Positions 8,666 to 16,204 of a stretch of DNA of 47,476 nt are shown one piece after another. Below the pieces are notes generated by a model. The model searched no databases. It saw nothing but the letters and a program-made list of their open reading frames with translations, and was not told the DNA's origin. Made by a program: the position numbers and the translations under genes. Each line of letters begins with the position of its first letter. Within the stretch, counting starts at the first letter, position 1. The stretch is from the NCBI GenBank assembly GCA_012719395.1, contig JAAYAL010000051.1, positions 1 to 47,476 of the forward strand, given 5' to 3'. The stretch is from Gaiellales bacterium (GTDB lineage Bacteria > Actinomycetota > Thermoleophilia > RBG-16-64-13).

Positions 8666-8944
8666 ATGGAGGTGGGTGACCGGTCGGCCGTCATCGCCGC
8701 CCTTTTGGCCACGCTCTTCACTTGGGGAATGACCGCACTGGGCGCAGCCGGGGTGTTCCTCTTCCGCCAGGTCAACCGCCGGGTCATGGACGCCATGCTT
8801 GGCTTCGCCGCCGGGGCCATGATCTTCGTGGTGGTGGAGGAGCTGATCCCGGAATCTCAGCAAGCGGGCAACACGGACCTGGCTACCGCCGGCACGCTGG
8901 CCGGGTTCGCCATCACGATGGTCCTGGATGTGGCACTGGGCTGA
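8666..8944 (+). CDS. ZIP-family metal transporter with internal deletion (92 aa)
   Basis: The first half matches the N-terminus of bacterial ZIP (ZupT/GufA-like) transporters: ALLATLFTWGMTALGAAGVF, then a basic loop and MLGFAAGAMI. The second half matches the extreme C-terminus: MIFVVVEELIPESQQ, GNTDLAT and GFAITMVLDVALG. The central region, with the HxxxE metal-binding helices TM4 and TM5, is absent, so 92 residues stand in for about 250. The two joined parts share GFAAG-type sequences in intact family members, so recombination between them would make this product. It keeps a Shine-Dalgarno (GGGAG) and an open frame. It may be a dead gene or a small membrane protein. Confidence 0.75.
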   Translation: MEVGDRSAVIAALLATLFTWGMTALGAAGVFLFRQVNRRVMDAMLGFAAGAMIFVVVEELIPESQQAGNTDLATAGTLAGFAITMVLDVALG

Positions 8945-9007
8945 GCGCGGCCGCCGGCGACGCACGCGCACGCCGCCATCACACGGCCCGCGCTACGGCC
9001 CCCAAGC

Positions 9008-9334
9008 TCACTCGTCGCCGAAGCCCTCCAACAAGTCGCCCAGCCAGCTTCCCCGCTTCTTGCGCTTGCGGTAGCCGTCGTGATGGCCGTACTCCTGCTC
9101 CCGGTACGCTTCATGACGCGGCTCCTCCCGGTAGCGCGGCTCCTCCCGCCGAGGCTCTTCGCGCCGGGCCCCAGGCATGGTCTCCGCACCAGGCCCGCCC
9201 TTCTCCGCCAGGTCGATGACCTTCTCCAGTTCGCCCCTGTCCAACCACACGCCTTTGCAGCCGGGGCAAATGTCCACTTCCACTCCATAGCGCTCAATGG
9301 GGCGCAGCTTGTCGCCACAGACCGGGCATTCCAT
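9008..9334 (-). CDS. zf-TFIIB (zinc-ribbon) domain protein with charged tail
   Basis: The 108-codon gene begins MECPVCGDKLRPIERYGVEV and continues to CPGCKGVWLDRGELEKVID: two CxxC pairs and the WLDRGEL signature of the zf-TFIIB family. The C-terminal half is an Arg/Glu/Tyr/His-rich low-complexity tail with repeated REEPR units, then basic KRKKRGSW and a WLGDLLEGFG end. The ATG at 9334 has GAGGAGG upstream; the longer frame is rejected. Family members are small zinc proteins of unclear role. It follows the Nudix gene by 112 bp on the same strand. Confidence 0.87.
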   Translation of the reverse strand: MECPVCGDKLRPIERYGVEVDICPGCKGVWLDRGELEKVIDLAEKGGPGAETMPGARREEPRREEPRYREEPRHEAYREQEYGHHDGYRKRKKRGSWLGDLLEGFGDE

Positions 9335-9446
9335 ACAAGTTCCTCCTCGGGGTGTGCTCCGGCATTCTCCCATATAGGCCCGAGCGTGGGGGTGCACGGT
9401 TCGCCTGGTCGGCCGGCGGGCGCGTGGGCGGCCCGGCGCCAGGCCG

Positions 9447-10508
9447 TCAGCGATGGACAGCTTCGGCGTAACCCCGGGCCGCCTGGTAGAAGGCACGATC
9501 GAAGAAGGAGCCCACCAGCGTGAACAGCTCCAGCATACGGTAGGCATCCACCGGCCGTTCCCAGGCCCCGGCGGCCCGCGCCTGGACCCAGATGATCCGC
9601 TTGAGGAGCGACAAACCGCTCAACACCTCATGCAGGGGACATTCCATGGCGCTCATCTCCCGGCCCCAGCGCCGGTAGGCGTTGCGGATCTCCTCCGGCG
9701 GCGCCGCACCACGCATCCACCGGCTCAGCCGCTTCACGGCGTTGGTGATGCGCTCCGTGAGCCACACCTGATCAATCTTGGCCAGCGTCTGCGTGCTGGG
9801 GTTGGCCGAAACCTCGGCCAGCCACTCCGCGGCCACCTGCGGCGCCTCCTTCTCCAGCATGGCCACCAAGACGGCCGACATCAAGCCTTCCCGTCCACGG
9901 CGCAGCCATTCCCCGGAGGACGGCCCGCCTTCCCCGTGCCCTCCGGCACGAACCCAGGGCGCATCGGGTTCCAAGCGACGGAAGGAGTCCTGAATCTCCC
10001 ACTCCTCCTTGTGGCCGCGCACGTAGGCGGCCACCGCCTTCTCGTTGGCGGCGAAGGCCAGGTCCGGCAGTGCGGCCACAGGGAAGTAGGCCAGAGCCGA
10101 GGCGTCATCGCCCGGGCGCTCCACACCCCCGGTCTTCTCCACCTCGAACGTGACCACCAGAATGTCGCCGTAGAAATCACTGTAGGACGAGTCGACGTTG
10201 AGTAGGCCGGTGACCCGCGCCTTCACCCCCGCCTCCTCCTCCAATTCGCGCAGTGCGGCATCCTCAATAGTCTCGTTCAGCTCGGCAAAACCAATGGGCA
10301 AGCACCACATGCCCTGCTGGGGCGGCTGCCGACGCTTGACCAGCAGCACCTCCCGCCGAGCGTTGACCACCACCGCCGAGGCCACCGGCAAGGGGTTGCG
10401 GTAGAAGATGGTCCCACAAACCGTGCAGTACTCGCGCGGCCGCCCACCCTCGTCCAGGACGCCGATAGCCCCGCCGCAATTCGAGCAGTAGGTGGCGGGC
10501 TTGGTCAT
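9447..10508 (-). CDS. Nudix hydrolase with zinc ribbon and C-terminal RsbRD-like domain
   Basis: It has three parts. Residues 1-40 form an NADH-pyrophosphatase-like zinc ribbon with two CxxC pairs (CSNC and CTVC). Residues about 40-170 form a Nudix domain with a complete Nudix box (G-x5-E-x7-REUxEExGU: GFAELNETIEDAALRELEEE followed by AGV). From about 210 to the end is an all-helical domain with W.AEV.., SRWMRG, YRRWGREMS and LLKRIIW that resembles the N-terminal RsbRD/sensor domain of stress regulators. The start is the ATG at 10508, which overlaps the methyltransferase stop as ATGA. The N-terminal half hydrolyses a nucleoside-diphosphate-linked substrate; the C-terminal assignment is by pattern only. 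Confidence 0.82.
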   Translation of the reverse strand: MTKPATYCSNCGGAIGVLDEGGRPREYCTVCGTIFYRNPLPVASAVVVNARREVLLVKRRQPPQQGMWCLPIGFAELNETIEDAALRELEEEAGVKARVTGLLNVDSSYSDFYGDILVVTFEVEKTGGVERPGDDASALAYFPVAALPDLAFAANEKAVAAYVRGHKEEWEIQDSFRRLEPDAPWVRAGGHGEGGPSSGEWLRRGREGLMSAVLVAMLEKEAPQVAAEWLAEVSANPSTQTLAKIDQVWLTERITNAVKRLSRWMRGAAPPEEIRNAYRRWGREMSAMECPLHEVLSGLSLLKRIIWVQARAAGAWERPVDAYRMLELFTLVGSFFDRAFYQAARGYAEAVHR

Positions 10509-11302
10509 TTCGTACACCAGAAGGCCACGTCGTCCTTGCGAATCTCCAGGCCGGCCCGCACCAGCTCGCGCAACCGCTCCACGTTGACCACGGGCCTGCC
10601 TGAATGGGCACCGGAATCCCCCGGCCCTTCCCCCACCAGCATCAGCTTGAAACGCAGGTAGGTGGCGAGGGAGGCGAAGTCGCCCTCGCCGAACCGCAGC
10701 GTGTTCTCGTAGAAGACCGACTCCACTTTCGGGAAGTGCGGTCGCAGTGTCTCCAGACCGTTCTCCGCCGAGAACCGACTCACCACCTGCACCAGGGGCG
10801 GCCCCTCGTCCTCGCTGATGCCCGCGGCCCGCAGCAGCTCCCGCTGCGAAGCCAGCGTATGGGTCAGCGCCATGAAGCGCCCGCCGGGCTTCAACACCCT
10901 CGCCACCTCCGGCACCAGCAAAGGGAAGAAATAGAGCGAGTAACTACAGGCCACTAGATCGAATCTGGCGTCCGGCCAAGGCAGCGTGTGGGTGAGGCCC
11001 ATATCCACGAAGCGGGCAGAGCGGCCGGTGGACCGTACGCGCCGCAGGAACTCACGACGATTGGCCGAGCAGAGATCCACGCCCCAGACCACGGCTTCCG
11101 CGTGCGCCCGCATCGCCAGGCGTTCGGCCATGAAGCCGAAACCACACCCCAAGTCCAAGATGGCCCGCACCTGCGAGAGATCCCGGCCGTCCAGCACGAA
11201 CTCGCGCACGTCGCGCGGATTGGAGGAGCAGCGTTGAATGATGCCCGAGGCACGCTCGTGGTCGATAGGCTCCTCGTACGACTCGATCAGGCTTCTGGCC
11301 AT
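10505..11302 (-). CDS. Class I SAM-dependent methyltransferase
   Basis: The 265-residue protein has a Rossmann methyltransferase core: motif I ILDLGCGFGFMAERLA, an acidic end of strand 2 in VWGVDLC, motif post-I DMGLTHTLPWPDARFDLV, and motif III VLKPGGRFMALTHT, the UbiE/Methyltransf_11 style. The substrate is unknown; small-molecule methylation is more likely than nucleic acid. It is first of a leftward operon and overlaps the Nudix gene start by 4 bp (ATGA). The upstream 139 bp is a divergent region shared with wecA. Confidence 0.86.
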   Translation of the reverse strand: MARSLIESYEEPIDHERASGIIQRCSSNPRDVREFVLDGRDLSQVRAILDLGCGFGFMAERLAMRAHAEAVVWGVDLCSANRREFLRRVRSTGRSARFVDMGLTHTLPWPDARFDLVACSYSLYFFPLLVPEVARVLKPGGRFMALTHTLASQRELLRAAGISEDEGPPLVQVVSRFSAENGLETLRPHFPKVESVFYENTLRFGEGDFASLATYLRFKLMLVGEGPGDSGAHSGRPVVNVERLRELVRAGLEIRKDDVAFWCTK

Positions 11303-11441
11303 ATCTTCATCCTAACCGCCTTCCGGCGCCTGGGCCAGCGGTCGCCCCTCTCCCGCCTTTGTCCACTGCCCGCCCCCTGGCCGCACCGCCTCCCGCGCCG
11401 CCCGCGGCCTCGCCCAGCTCGGGTGTGGTAGGCTTCACCCC

Positions 11442-12572
11442 GTGGTTGCGTGGCTGACGGACTTCCTGGAATCCCTGGGCATCGCCCGGCCCGACGATAT
11501 CGGCTGGCTGTCTGTCGTCTTCACCTTTTTCTTGGCCGCCATCGCCACCTGGGCCTTCATCCCCCACGTGCGCACCTTCTCACTGAAGGCCGGCTGGGCG
11601 GACCAGCCCAACAGCCGGCGCCTCAACCAAGTCCCGGTGCCCAACGCCGGCGGCCTAGCCGTGTTTGCGGGCACGCTGGCCGCCCTCATCCTGGCCACGC
11701 TGCTTCGCCCCATCCTCATCGATTGGATCAAAGCGGAGATCCTGACCATCTTGCTGGGAGCTTCGTTGCTGGTGCTCACGGGGTTCATCGACGACCAGTT
11801 CGGCCTCCCCCCCCTCTTCCGCTTGGCGGTGCAGGTACTGGCCGCGCTGCTGTTGTTGACGTCGAACATAGAGATCACCGTGTCCTTCGGCGGAGCGGCC
11901 GCCCCCTTCATCTCCGGCCTCATCACCGTGCTGTGGGTGGTGGCCATCACCAACGCCATCAACCTGCTCGACGGAGTGGACGGGCTGGCCGGCGGGGTCA
12001 GCTTCATTGTGAGCGTGTGCCTGCTGGCCGTGGCCGCCAACGACCTCTTCCTACAGAAGGCGGCCGTCACCATCATCCTCTCGGCCGTGGCGGGAGCGGC
12101 GCTGGGCTTCCTCCGGCACAACTTCCACCCCTCCTCCATCATCCTGGGAGACGGCGGCGCCTACTTCCTGGGCTACGTCCTGGCCGCTTCCAGCATGCTG
12201 GGGAACGTCAATCTCACCACCGTGTTCGCCCTGCTGCCCACGGTCCTCTTCCTGCTCCTCCCCGTGGCCGACACCGCGCAGGTCATCCTCAGACGGCTGT
12301 GGCGCCGCAAGAACCCCCTCTCTACGCCGGGCAAGGACCACCTGCACCACCACCTGCTGCGGCGTGGCGTCTCACAACGCTGGACGGCGCTCATCCTGTG
12401 GGCGGTGACGTTGGCCACCAACGTGGTAGCCATGGCCGTGCAGGGCATGTCGGTGGTGGTGATCACCACCACCGCCGTGGGCATCGTGGCACTGCTGGCA
12501 GTGGTGGTGTGGCGCAGAGGCCGTTCGCTGGCTCAAGCCATGCGCTGCGCAGAGGCCCCCCCCAGCGAGTAG
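11442..12572 (+). CDS. wecA: Undecaprenyl-phosphate GlcNAc-1-phosphate transferase (WecA/TagO type)
   Basis: This polytopic membrane enzyme (376 residues, about 11 membrane segments) is of the MraY/WecA superfamily. It moves a sugar-1-phosphate from a UDP-sugar to undecaprenyl phosphate, the first step of O-antigen, teichoic acid or other wall glycan assembly. Signatures are FIDDQFGL, NAINLLDGVDGLAGG (catalytic Asp region), GDGGAYFLGY and the C-terminal His cluster DHLHHHLLRRG, which distinguishes WecA/TagO from MraY. The start is GTG 11442 with a weak GGTAGG 9 nt upstream. It sits apart from the polysaccharide locus at 29-47 kb but supplies the lipid carrier that TagA/WecG there would need. 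Confidence 0.9.
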   Translation: MVAWLTDFLESLGIARPDDIGWLSVVFTFFLAAIATWAFIPHVRTFSLKAGWADQPNSRRLNQVPVPNAGGLAVFAGTLAALILATLLRPILIDWIKAEILTILLGASLLVLTGFIDDQFGLPPLFRLAVQVLAALLLLTSNIEITVSFGGAAAPFISGLITVLWVVAITNAINLLDGVDGLAGGVSFIVSVCLLAVAANDLFLQKAAVTIILSAVAGAALGFLRHNFHPSSIILGDGGAYFLGYVLAASSMLGNVNLTTVFALLPTVLFLLLPVADTAQVILRRLWRRKNPLSTPGKDHLHHHLLRRGVSQRWTALILWAVTLATNVVAMAVQGMSVVVITTTAVGIVALLAVVVWRRGRSLAQAMRCAEAPPSE

Positions 12573-12575
12573 GCC

Positions 12576-12590
12576 GCCCCGCTGCGGGGC
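12576..12590. terminator. Short GC hairpin between convergent genes
   Basis: The 15-nt palindromic element has 7-bp arms at 12576-12582 and 12584-12590, lying immediately after the wecA stop and before the stop of the facing gene. There is no T tract, so it is only a possible weak bidirectional terminator. Confidence 0.35.
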
Positions 12591-12596
12591 CCACTT

Positions 12597-12947
12597 CTAC
12601 CCCACCACCTGCGCCCTCACCTCGGTGGCGAGCTCGCGGGAGGAGGCCGCGCCACACCCATCCTGCATCTCGTCCTGTACCTCCGCCTTGGCCTCCAGCA
12701 GCTCCGCGAGCAGAAGGCGGTGGTTGTTATCCAGCAGCGGGTCCATGTCCACGAGCGTCAGCAGGCTGTCGGCCGCCAGCAGAGCGGCCAACTCTGGATT
12801 CAGGCCCAAGATGCCGGCCACGGCGCGGTTGAGCAACTCCAGCGCCCGCTCGTGCCGGCGGGTCTGCCGCAGACCGGCCAGCTCGGCCAGGACCTCCCCC
12901 ACCTCCTGGAAGATCCGGACCAGATAGTCCTTGCGCTGGAACTCCAC
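12597..12947 (-). CDS. DUF6483-like small helical protein
   Basis: The 116-residue, all-helical, Leu/Ala-rich protein begins EFQRKDYLVRIFQEVGEVLA and has a TPR-like RRHERALELLNRAVAG helix pair and a DSLLTLVDMDPL segment. The pattern (QDY.hR.I.Q....hA.....R......ALE.h......hhGL) fits DUF6483, a family of unknown function found in several monoderm groups; the match is from memory and not confirmed. It starts with GTG and lies 21 bp downstream of the PEPCK/HprK-like gene on the same strand, so it is probably its operon partner. Confidence 0.65.
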   Translation of the reverse strand: MEFQRKDYLVRIFQEVGEVLAELAGLRQTRRHERALELLNRAVAGILGLNPELAALLAADSLLTLVDMDPLLDNNHRLLLAELLEAKAEVQDEMQDGCGAASSRELATEVRAQVVG

Positions 12948-12968
12948 GGCCTGGGCCCACGTCCCCGG

Positions 12969-14834
12969 CTATGCCGAGATCATCTCGAGGAGCACCCGGG
13001 CTGCCTCCTGCGGGCCCTGCATCTCCATGCCCGGCACGCCCAAACGCGTGCGCAGCTGGCCCACGAAGATCCCGCGGGCGAAGGCCGCCTCAAACACGCG
13101 TTGGGCCAAGGACTCGTGCAGGTCGCGGTACTGGGGCGGGCCGAAGATGTTGGCGAAGTAGCTGTGCACCAACCCCGTAGCCGTGGTGGTTCCCTTTGCC
13201 ATGGCCGCGCCGGCGCGGAAGACGTCCAGGGCCTGGTCCACCGTCTCCAATCGCTCCACCACCGGCCGCTCGGCGTCCACGGCCTCGTAATTGTTGGCGT
13301 AGAGCAGGAAATCCACCGGATAGCCCTGCAGCACGTCGTGGAGGGTGGTCACCGGCAGCACCACGCGGGCGTTCACCTTCTGCGGGCTCATGATGACCGC
13401 GCGGTCGATCTGGCCAAAGGCGTAACCGCCGCCCAGATCGTCCAGGCGCACGAAGGCACCGATCTCCGTGCCGTAGCCCAGCACCCGGCCCTCGTCGTCC
13501 ACCTCCAGTGAACCCATATCGTCCGCCACTATCCGCATGTCCCGGATAAACTCGCTGCCCAGACTGCGGAAGGCCTCCAACGATTCCGACTTGCCGGTGG
13601 CCGTGTCCCCCAGGATCAGCACCGTGGCTTCCTGCCCGCTCTTGAGCACCACCCGCACCATGGCGCCGTGGAAAGGCATGAGGCCGCGCTTCATGGCCAC
13701 GATATTGTGCAGCGTGAGGATCATCTTCTTGAGGTAGCCGAAGTACCCAAAACGATCCTCGGCCGAGATGGCAGCGGCAAGCAGACCGGTCTCCTCGTCG
13801 TCGTGGAAGACGGTGGGGAGATCGCCCAGCTGCCACATGGTCTCCGGGGCCGCCCCATACACGAAGACCGCATCCGGCCCGGCCGCCACCTGTTCGTCCG
13901 AGGCAAGTTCGAACAGGTTGGCCAACGAGCAGCCCAGCCCTATGAAACTCTGGTGGAAGTAGGTGTTGATGAGCAGGGGCCCCACCGCCGCCGGGTAGCA
14001 CAGCCACTCCTGGCTGCTGAGGCGCAGGTCGGCCAGCGGGTTGCGATCTACGCGCTGGAACTGCCCGGTACGGGTATTGGTGGGCGGATCAATGATCATG
14101 GGTGGCGCGATCCACACGTGACGGATGAAGGGGACCGCCCCCAAGGTCTCCTGGTACACGGGAGGCAGGGGGCAATCCACGTGCACCGCGATGAGGCCCA
14201 CATCGCAGCCCGCCGCCACCTGCCGGTAGATGCGGGGGTGGTTGCCGGTGATGTTCTCGCACACGTCGCGGTAGTAGGAGCGAACGGTATGGGTAAGGCT
14301 TTCGATGGTGGAGTTGAACGCGCGGTAGGGCCGGCGCTCCCAGCCGGTGGGGCCAGGCGGGGAATGGAGGATCATGAAACGGTCGAAGGCACGCCAGTAG
14401 TCATAGAGTCCTTCGGCGAACTCGTAGAGGGCACGACGACCGGCCGGGTTGAGCAGGCCGGCGGCCAGGCGCCGAGCGCCTGGAGTGGCGCACTGCGGCT
14501 CCGCTGGATCCATCTCCCCGCTGCCGGCCGGGGTCTCCGCCACGGGCGCGGACGGTACCCCGCCGGCCACCTCATCCAGCGTCTGCGCCCCCAGCGCGGA
14601 CAGGAGGGAAATGAGATCCGACTCCGCATCGCAGGCCTGGGTGGTACTGGGGGCGTCAGAAAGACCCAGAGGCGCCAGCAGCGGCGACTCCTGCCGGCGC
14701 AGCTGCGTCAGGTAGAGACGAACCGCACCTTGAAAGACCGCGCTGGCGGACAACTCCGCCGTCGTGGAGCAAATGGCGCCATCGGTGTGAATGATGATCT
14801 GGTTGCCTTCTTTGAAGGACCGCTTGACCTGCAT
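12969..14834 (-). CDS. PEPCK/HPr-kinase superfamily P-loop protein, unknown substrate
   Basis: The 621-residue protein has a large unrecognised N-terminal half (1-380). The C-terminal half carries the landmark order of the PEPCK/HprK nucleotide-binding fold: MPFHGAMVRV at about 386-395, P-loop LGDTATGKSES at about 408-418, VADD at about 436-439 (metal site), EIGAF at about 457-461 (cf. the E-x-G of PEP carboxykinases) and AKGTTTATG near 546-554. It probably binds ATP and phosphorylates something, but the usual PEPCK substrate motifs are not intact, so calling it PEPCK or HprK would be wrong. ATG 14834 has GGAGG 8 nt upstream; a GTG at 14849 is the alternative. It is followed closely by the DUF6483-like gene. 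Confidence 0.72.
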   Translation of the reverse strand: MQVKRSFKEGNQIIIHTDGAICSTTAELSASAVFQGAVRLYLTQLRRQESPLLAPLGLSDAPSTTQACDAESDLISLLSALGAQTLDEVAGGVPSAPVAETPAGSGEMDPAEPQCATPGARRLAAGLLNPAGRRALYEFAEGLYDYWRAFDRFMILHSPPGPTGWERRPYRAFNSTIESLTHTVRSYYRDVCENITGNHPRIYRQVAAGCDVGLIAVHVDCPLPPVYQETLGAVPFIRHVWIAPPMIIDPPTNTRTGQFQRVDRNPLADLRLSSQEWLCYPAAVGPLLINTYFHQSFIGLGCSLANLFELASDEQVAAGPDAVFVYGAAPETMWQLGDLPTVFHDDEETGLLAAAISAEDRFGYFGYLKKMILTLHNIVAMKRGLMPFHGAMVRVVLKSGQEATVLILGDTATGKSESLEAFRSLGSEFIRDMRIVADDMGSLEVDDEGRVLGYGTEIGAFVRLDDLGGGYAFGQIDRAVIMSPQKVNARVVLPVTTLHDVLQGYPVDFLLYANNYEAVDAERPVVERLETVDQALDVFRAGAAMAKGTTTATGLVHSYFANIFGPPQYRDLHESLAQRVFEAAFARGIFVGQLRTRLGVPGMEMQGPQEAARVLLEMISA

Positions 14835-14941
14835 GCGCCTGGCCTCCACTCCTCGCTCGGGGCATAGTCGCTAAGAAGGATAGTGCATGAACGACCGACC
14901 CATCATCCCGGCACCATCGCCCGAGGCTCATCCCCCCCCCA

Positions 14942-14985
14942 GAGGAGCGGGCGTTGGGAAGAACCCCCTCCAACGTCCGCTCCTC
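14942..14985 (-). terminator. Long hairpin downstream of the nitrilase gene
   Basis: Two 16-nt arms (14942-14957 and 14970-14985) pair with a single G-T mismatch around a 12-nt loop. In the leftward direction it lies 26 bp after the nitrilase stop and is followed by a run of nine Gs instead of Ts. It probably stabilises the mRNA end or slows transcription, rather than being a classical intrinsic terminator. Confidence 0.55.
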
Positions 14986-14989
14986 AACA

Positions 14990-15021
14990 CCTCCTTACAG
15001 CATCTCCTCCTTACAGCATCT
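14990..15021. repeat. Tandem 16-bp duplication over the nitrilase stop codon
   Basis: The unit CCTCCTTACAGCATCT occurs twice in immediate succession (14990-15005 and 15006-15021). On the minus strand each copy reads ATG CTG TAA followed by GGAGG, so the last two codons, the stop and a Shine-Dalgarno-like sequence are duplicated. The extra copy lies just after the real stop. Confidence 0.9.
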
Positions 15022-15955
15022 GATGCCCTTCGCGCAGCAACTCCTCCGGTGTTGACGGCGCGTTGCCCTCCAGTTCCTTGAAGACCGGCGCCTCACAGAG
15101 ACCGCCCAGGTAGCACTTGTCCAGGGGCACGCCCTCCTGGCGGAAGGTCCGTACCATCTTGAGCAGCGGGAAGCAGCCGGCGAAGCCCTTCTCCCGCGCC
15201 AGCCTCACGTCATCCATGTTGAGCGTGGCCACCACGTACGAATCCGTCTCGCCCAACTCCTCCACGATCCGGCCCTCCGGGTCGCAGATGCAAGAGTGGC
15301 CCATAGCGATGGGCGCCGGGTGGTTGACGGAGACAAAGAAGCACTGGTTCTCGATGGCCCGGGTCTGCACCACCGGCACCAGGTTGCGCACATTCCCGAT
15401 CCAGTGCGGCTGCAGAGCCGGCTTCAGCAGCAACTCGGCGCCGTTGAGAGCCAGGTTCCGCGCCACCTCCGGCACGTGGGCGTCCGCGCAAATCATGAGC
15501 CCCACCGTCCCGATGCCTTCGATGTGGTACACGGGGAACTCGCGACCGGGCTTGGAGGGCTCCATGGGGCGCGGGATGAAGATCTTGCGATACTTCATCA
15601 CTATCTCGCCCTTGGGTGAGATGAGCATGGCGGCGTTATAGAAACCTTCTTCGTCCGGGACCCTCTCCAGCATAGAGCCGGGCACCAGCCAGATGCCCAG
15701 CTCCTGCGCCTTGGCACAGAACAGGTCAGTCATGGGGCCGGGGATGGTCTCCGCCAGTTCGTCCATGTGCAGCGGGTCCATGCCGTCGATGTAGATCTCG
15801 GGCGCCACCACCAGGTTGATGTGGGGATTGATGTGGCACATGGTGTCCAGGTAGAAGGCCATCTTGCCCCAGTGCTCGCGCTTGCGGGCCTCCAGGTCAG
15901 GATTCGCGCTGGTGGAGGCGATCTGCAGCATCGCCACGTTGAGGTACCGGCTCAT
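15011..15955 (-). CDS. Carbon-nitrogen hydrolase (nitrilase superfamily)
   Basis: The cytosolic 314-residue hydrolase has a complete catalytic triad: Glu53 in VVAPEIY, Lys124 in MKYRKIFIPR and Cys156 in GLMICADAH. Such enzymes cleave amides, carbamoyl compounds or nitriles. The GHSCICDPEGRIV segment and the C-terminal extension after residue 260 are reminiscent of amidase-type members rather than true nitrilases, but the substrate is open. The start ATG 15955 has a GAGGGGG Shine-Dalgarno 6 nt upstream. It appears monocistronic, between the YgjP-like gene (249 bp upstream) and a hairpin. Confidence 0.87.
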   Translation of the reverse strand: MSRYLNVAMLQIASTSANPDLEARKREHWGKMAFYLDTMCHINPHINLVVAPEIYIDGMDPLHMDELAETIPGPMTDLFCAKAQELGIWLVPGSMLERVPDEEGFYNAAMLISPKGEIVMKYRKIFIPRPMEPSKPGREFPVYHIEGIGTVGLMICADAHVPEVARNLALNGAELLLKPALQPHWIGNVRNLVPVVQTRAIENQCFFVSVNHPAPIAMGHSCICDPEGRIVEELGETDSYVVATLNMDDVRLAREKGFAGCFPLLKMVRTFRQEGVPLDKCYLGGLCEAPVFKELEGNAPSTPEELLREGHQML

Positions 15956-16041
15956 TCATTACCCCCTCTGCGTTGTGTATGCTCCCCTGCGGGCCCACGC
16001 ATCACCGGCGACGCCGTGCCCCTTCGTCCATCCTAATGCAT

Positions 16042-16071
16042 CCCCGCTCTGTTCCGCCCCGCTCTGCTCCG
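16042..16071. repeat. Imperfect tandem repeat, 2 x 15 bp
   Basis: CCCCGCTCTGTTCCG is followed directly by CCCCGCTCTGCTCCG (one difference). It lies in the 249-bp gap between the YgjP-like gene and the nitrilase gene; nothing else is evident there. Confidence 0.7.
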
Positions 16072-16204
16072 CCGAACGGACCTCTCGTTATCCACCACCA
16101 CGTGCACCGCCACCGCCCGCAAAGACTGCGGAAGACGCGGCATGGGCGATGCGAAGGCGAGCAGAGACGGGCCCAGAGGCCTCTCCTGCAGCCTCGACCC
16201 CGTC

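Noticed and set aside
11450-12832. A 460-codon plus-strand frame overlapping wecA
   Set aside because: It is Pro/Arg/Gly-rich with no family features; the overlapping frame carries all WecA/TagO signatures.
12969-14834. Calling the P-loop protein a PEP carboxykinase or HPr kinase
   Set aside because: Fold landmarks are shared, but the substrate motifs of PEPCK and the length and layout of HprK do not match, so a specific enzyme name is unsupported.
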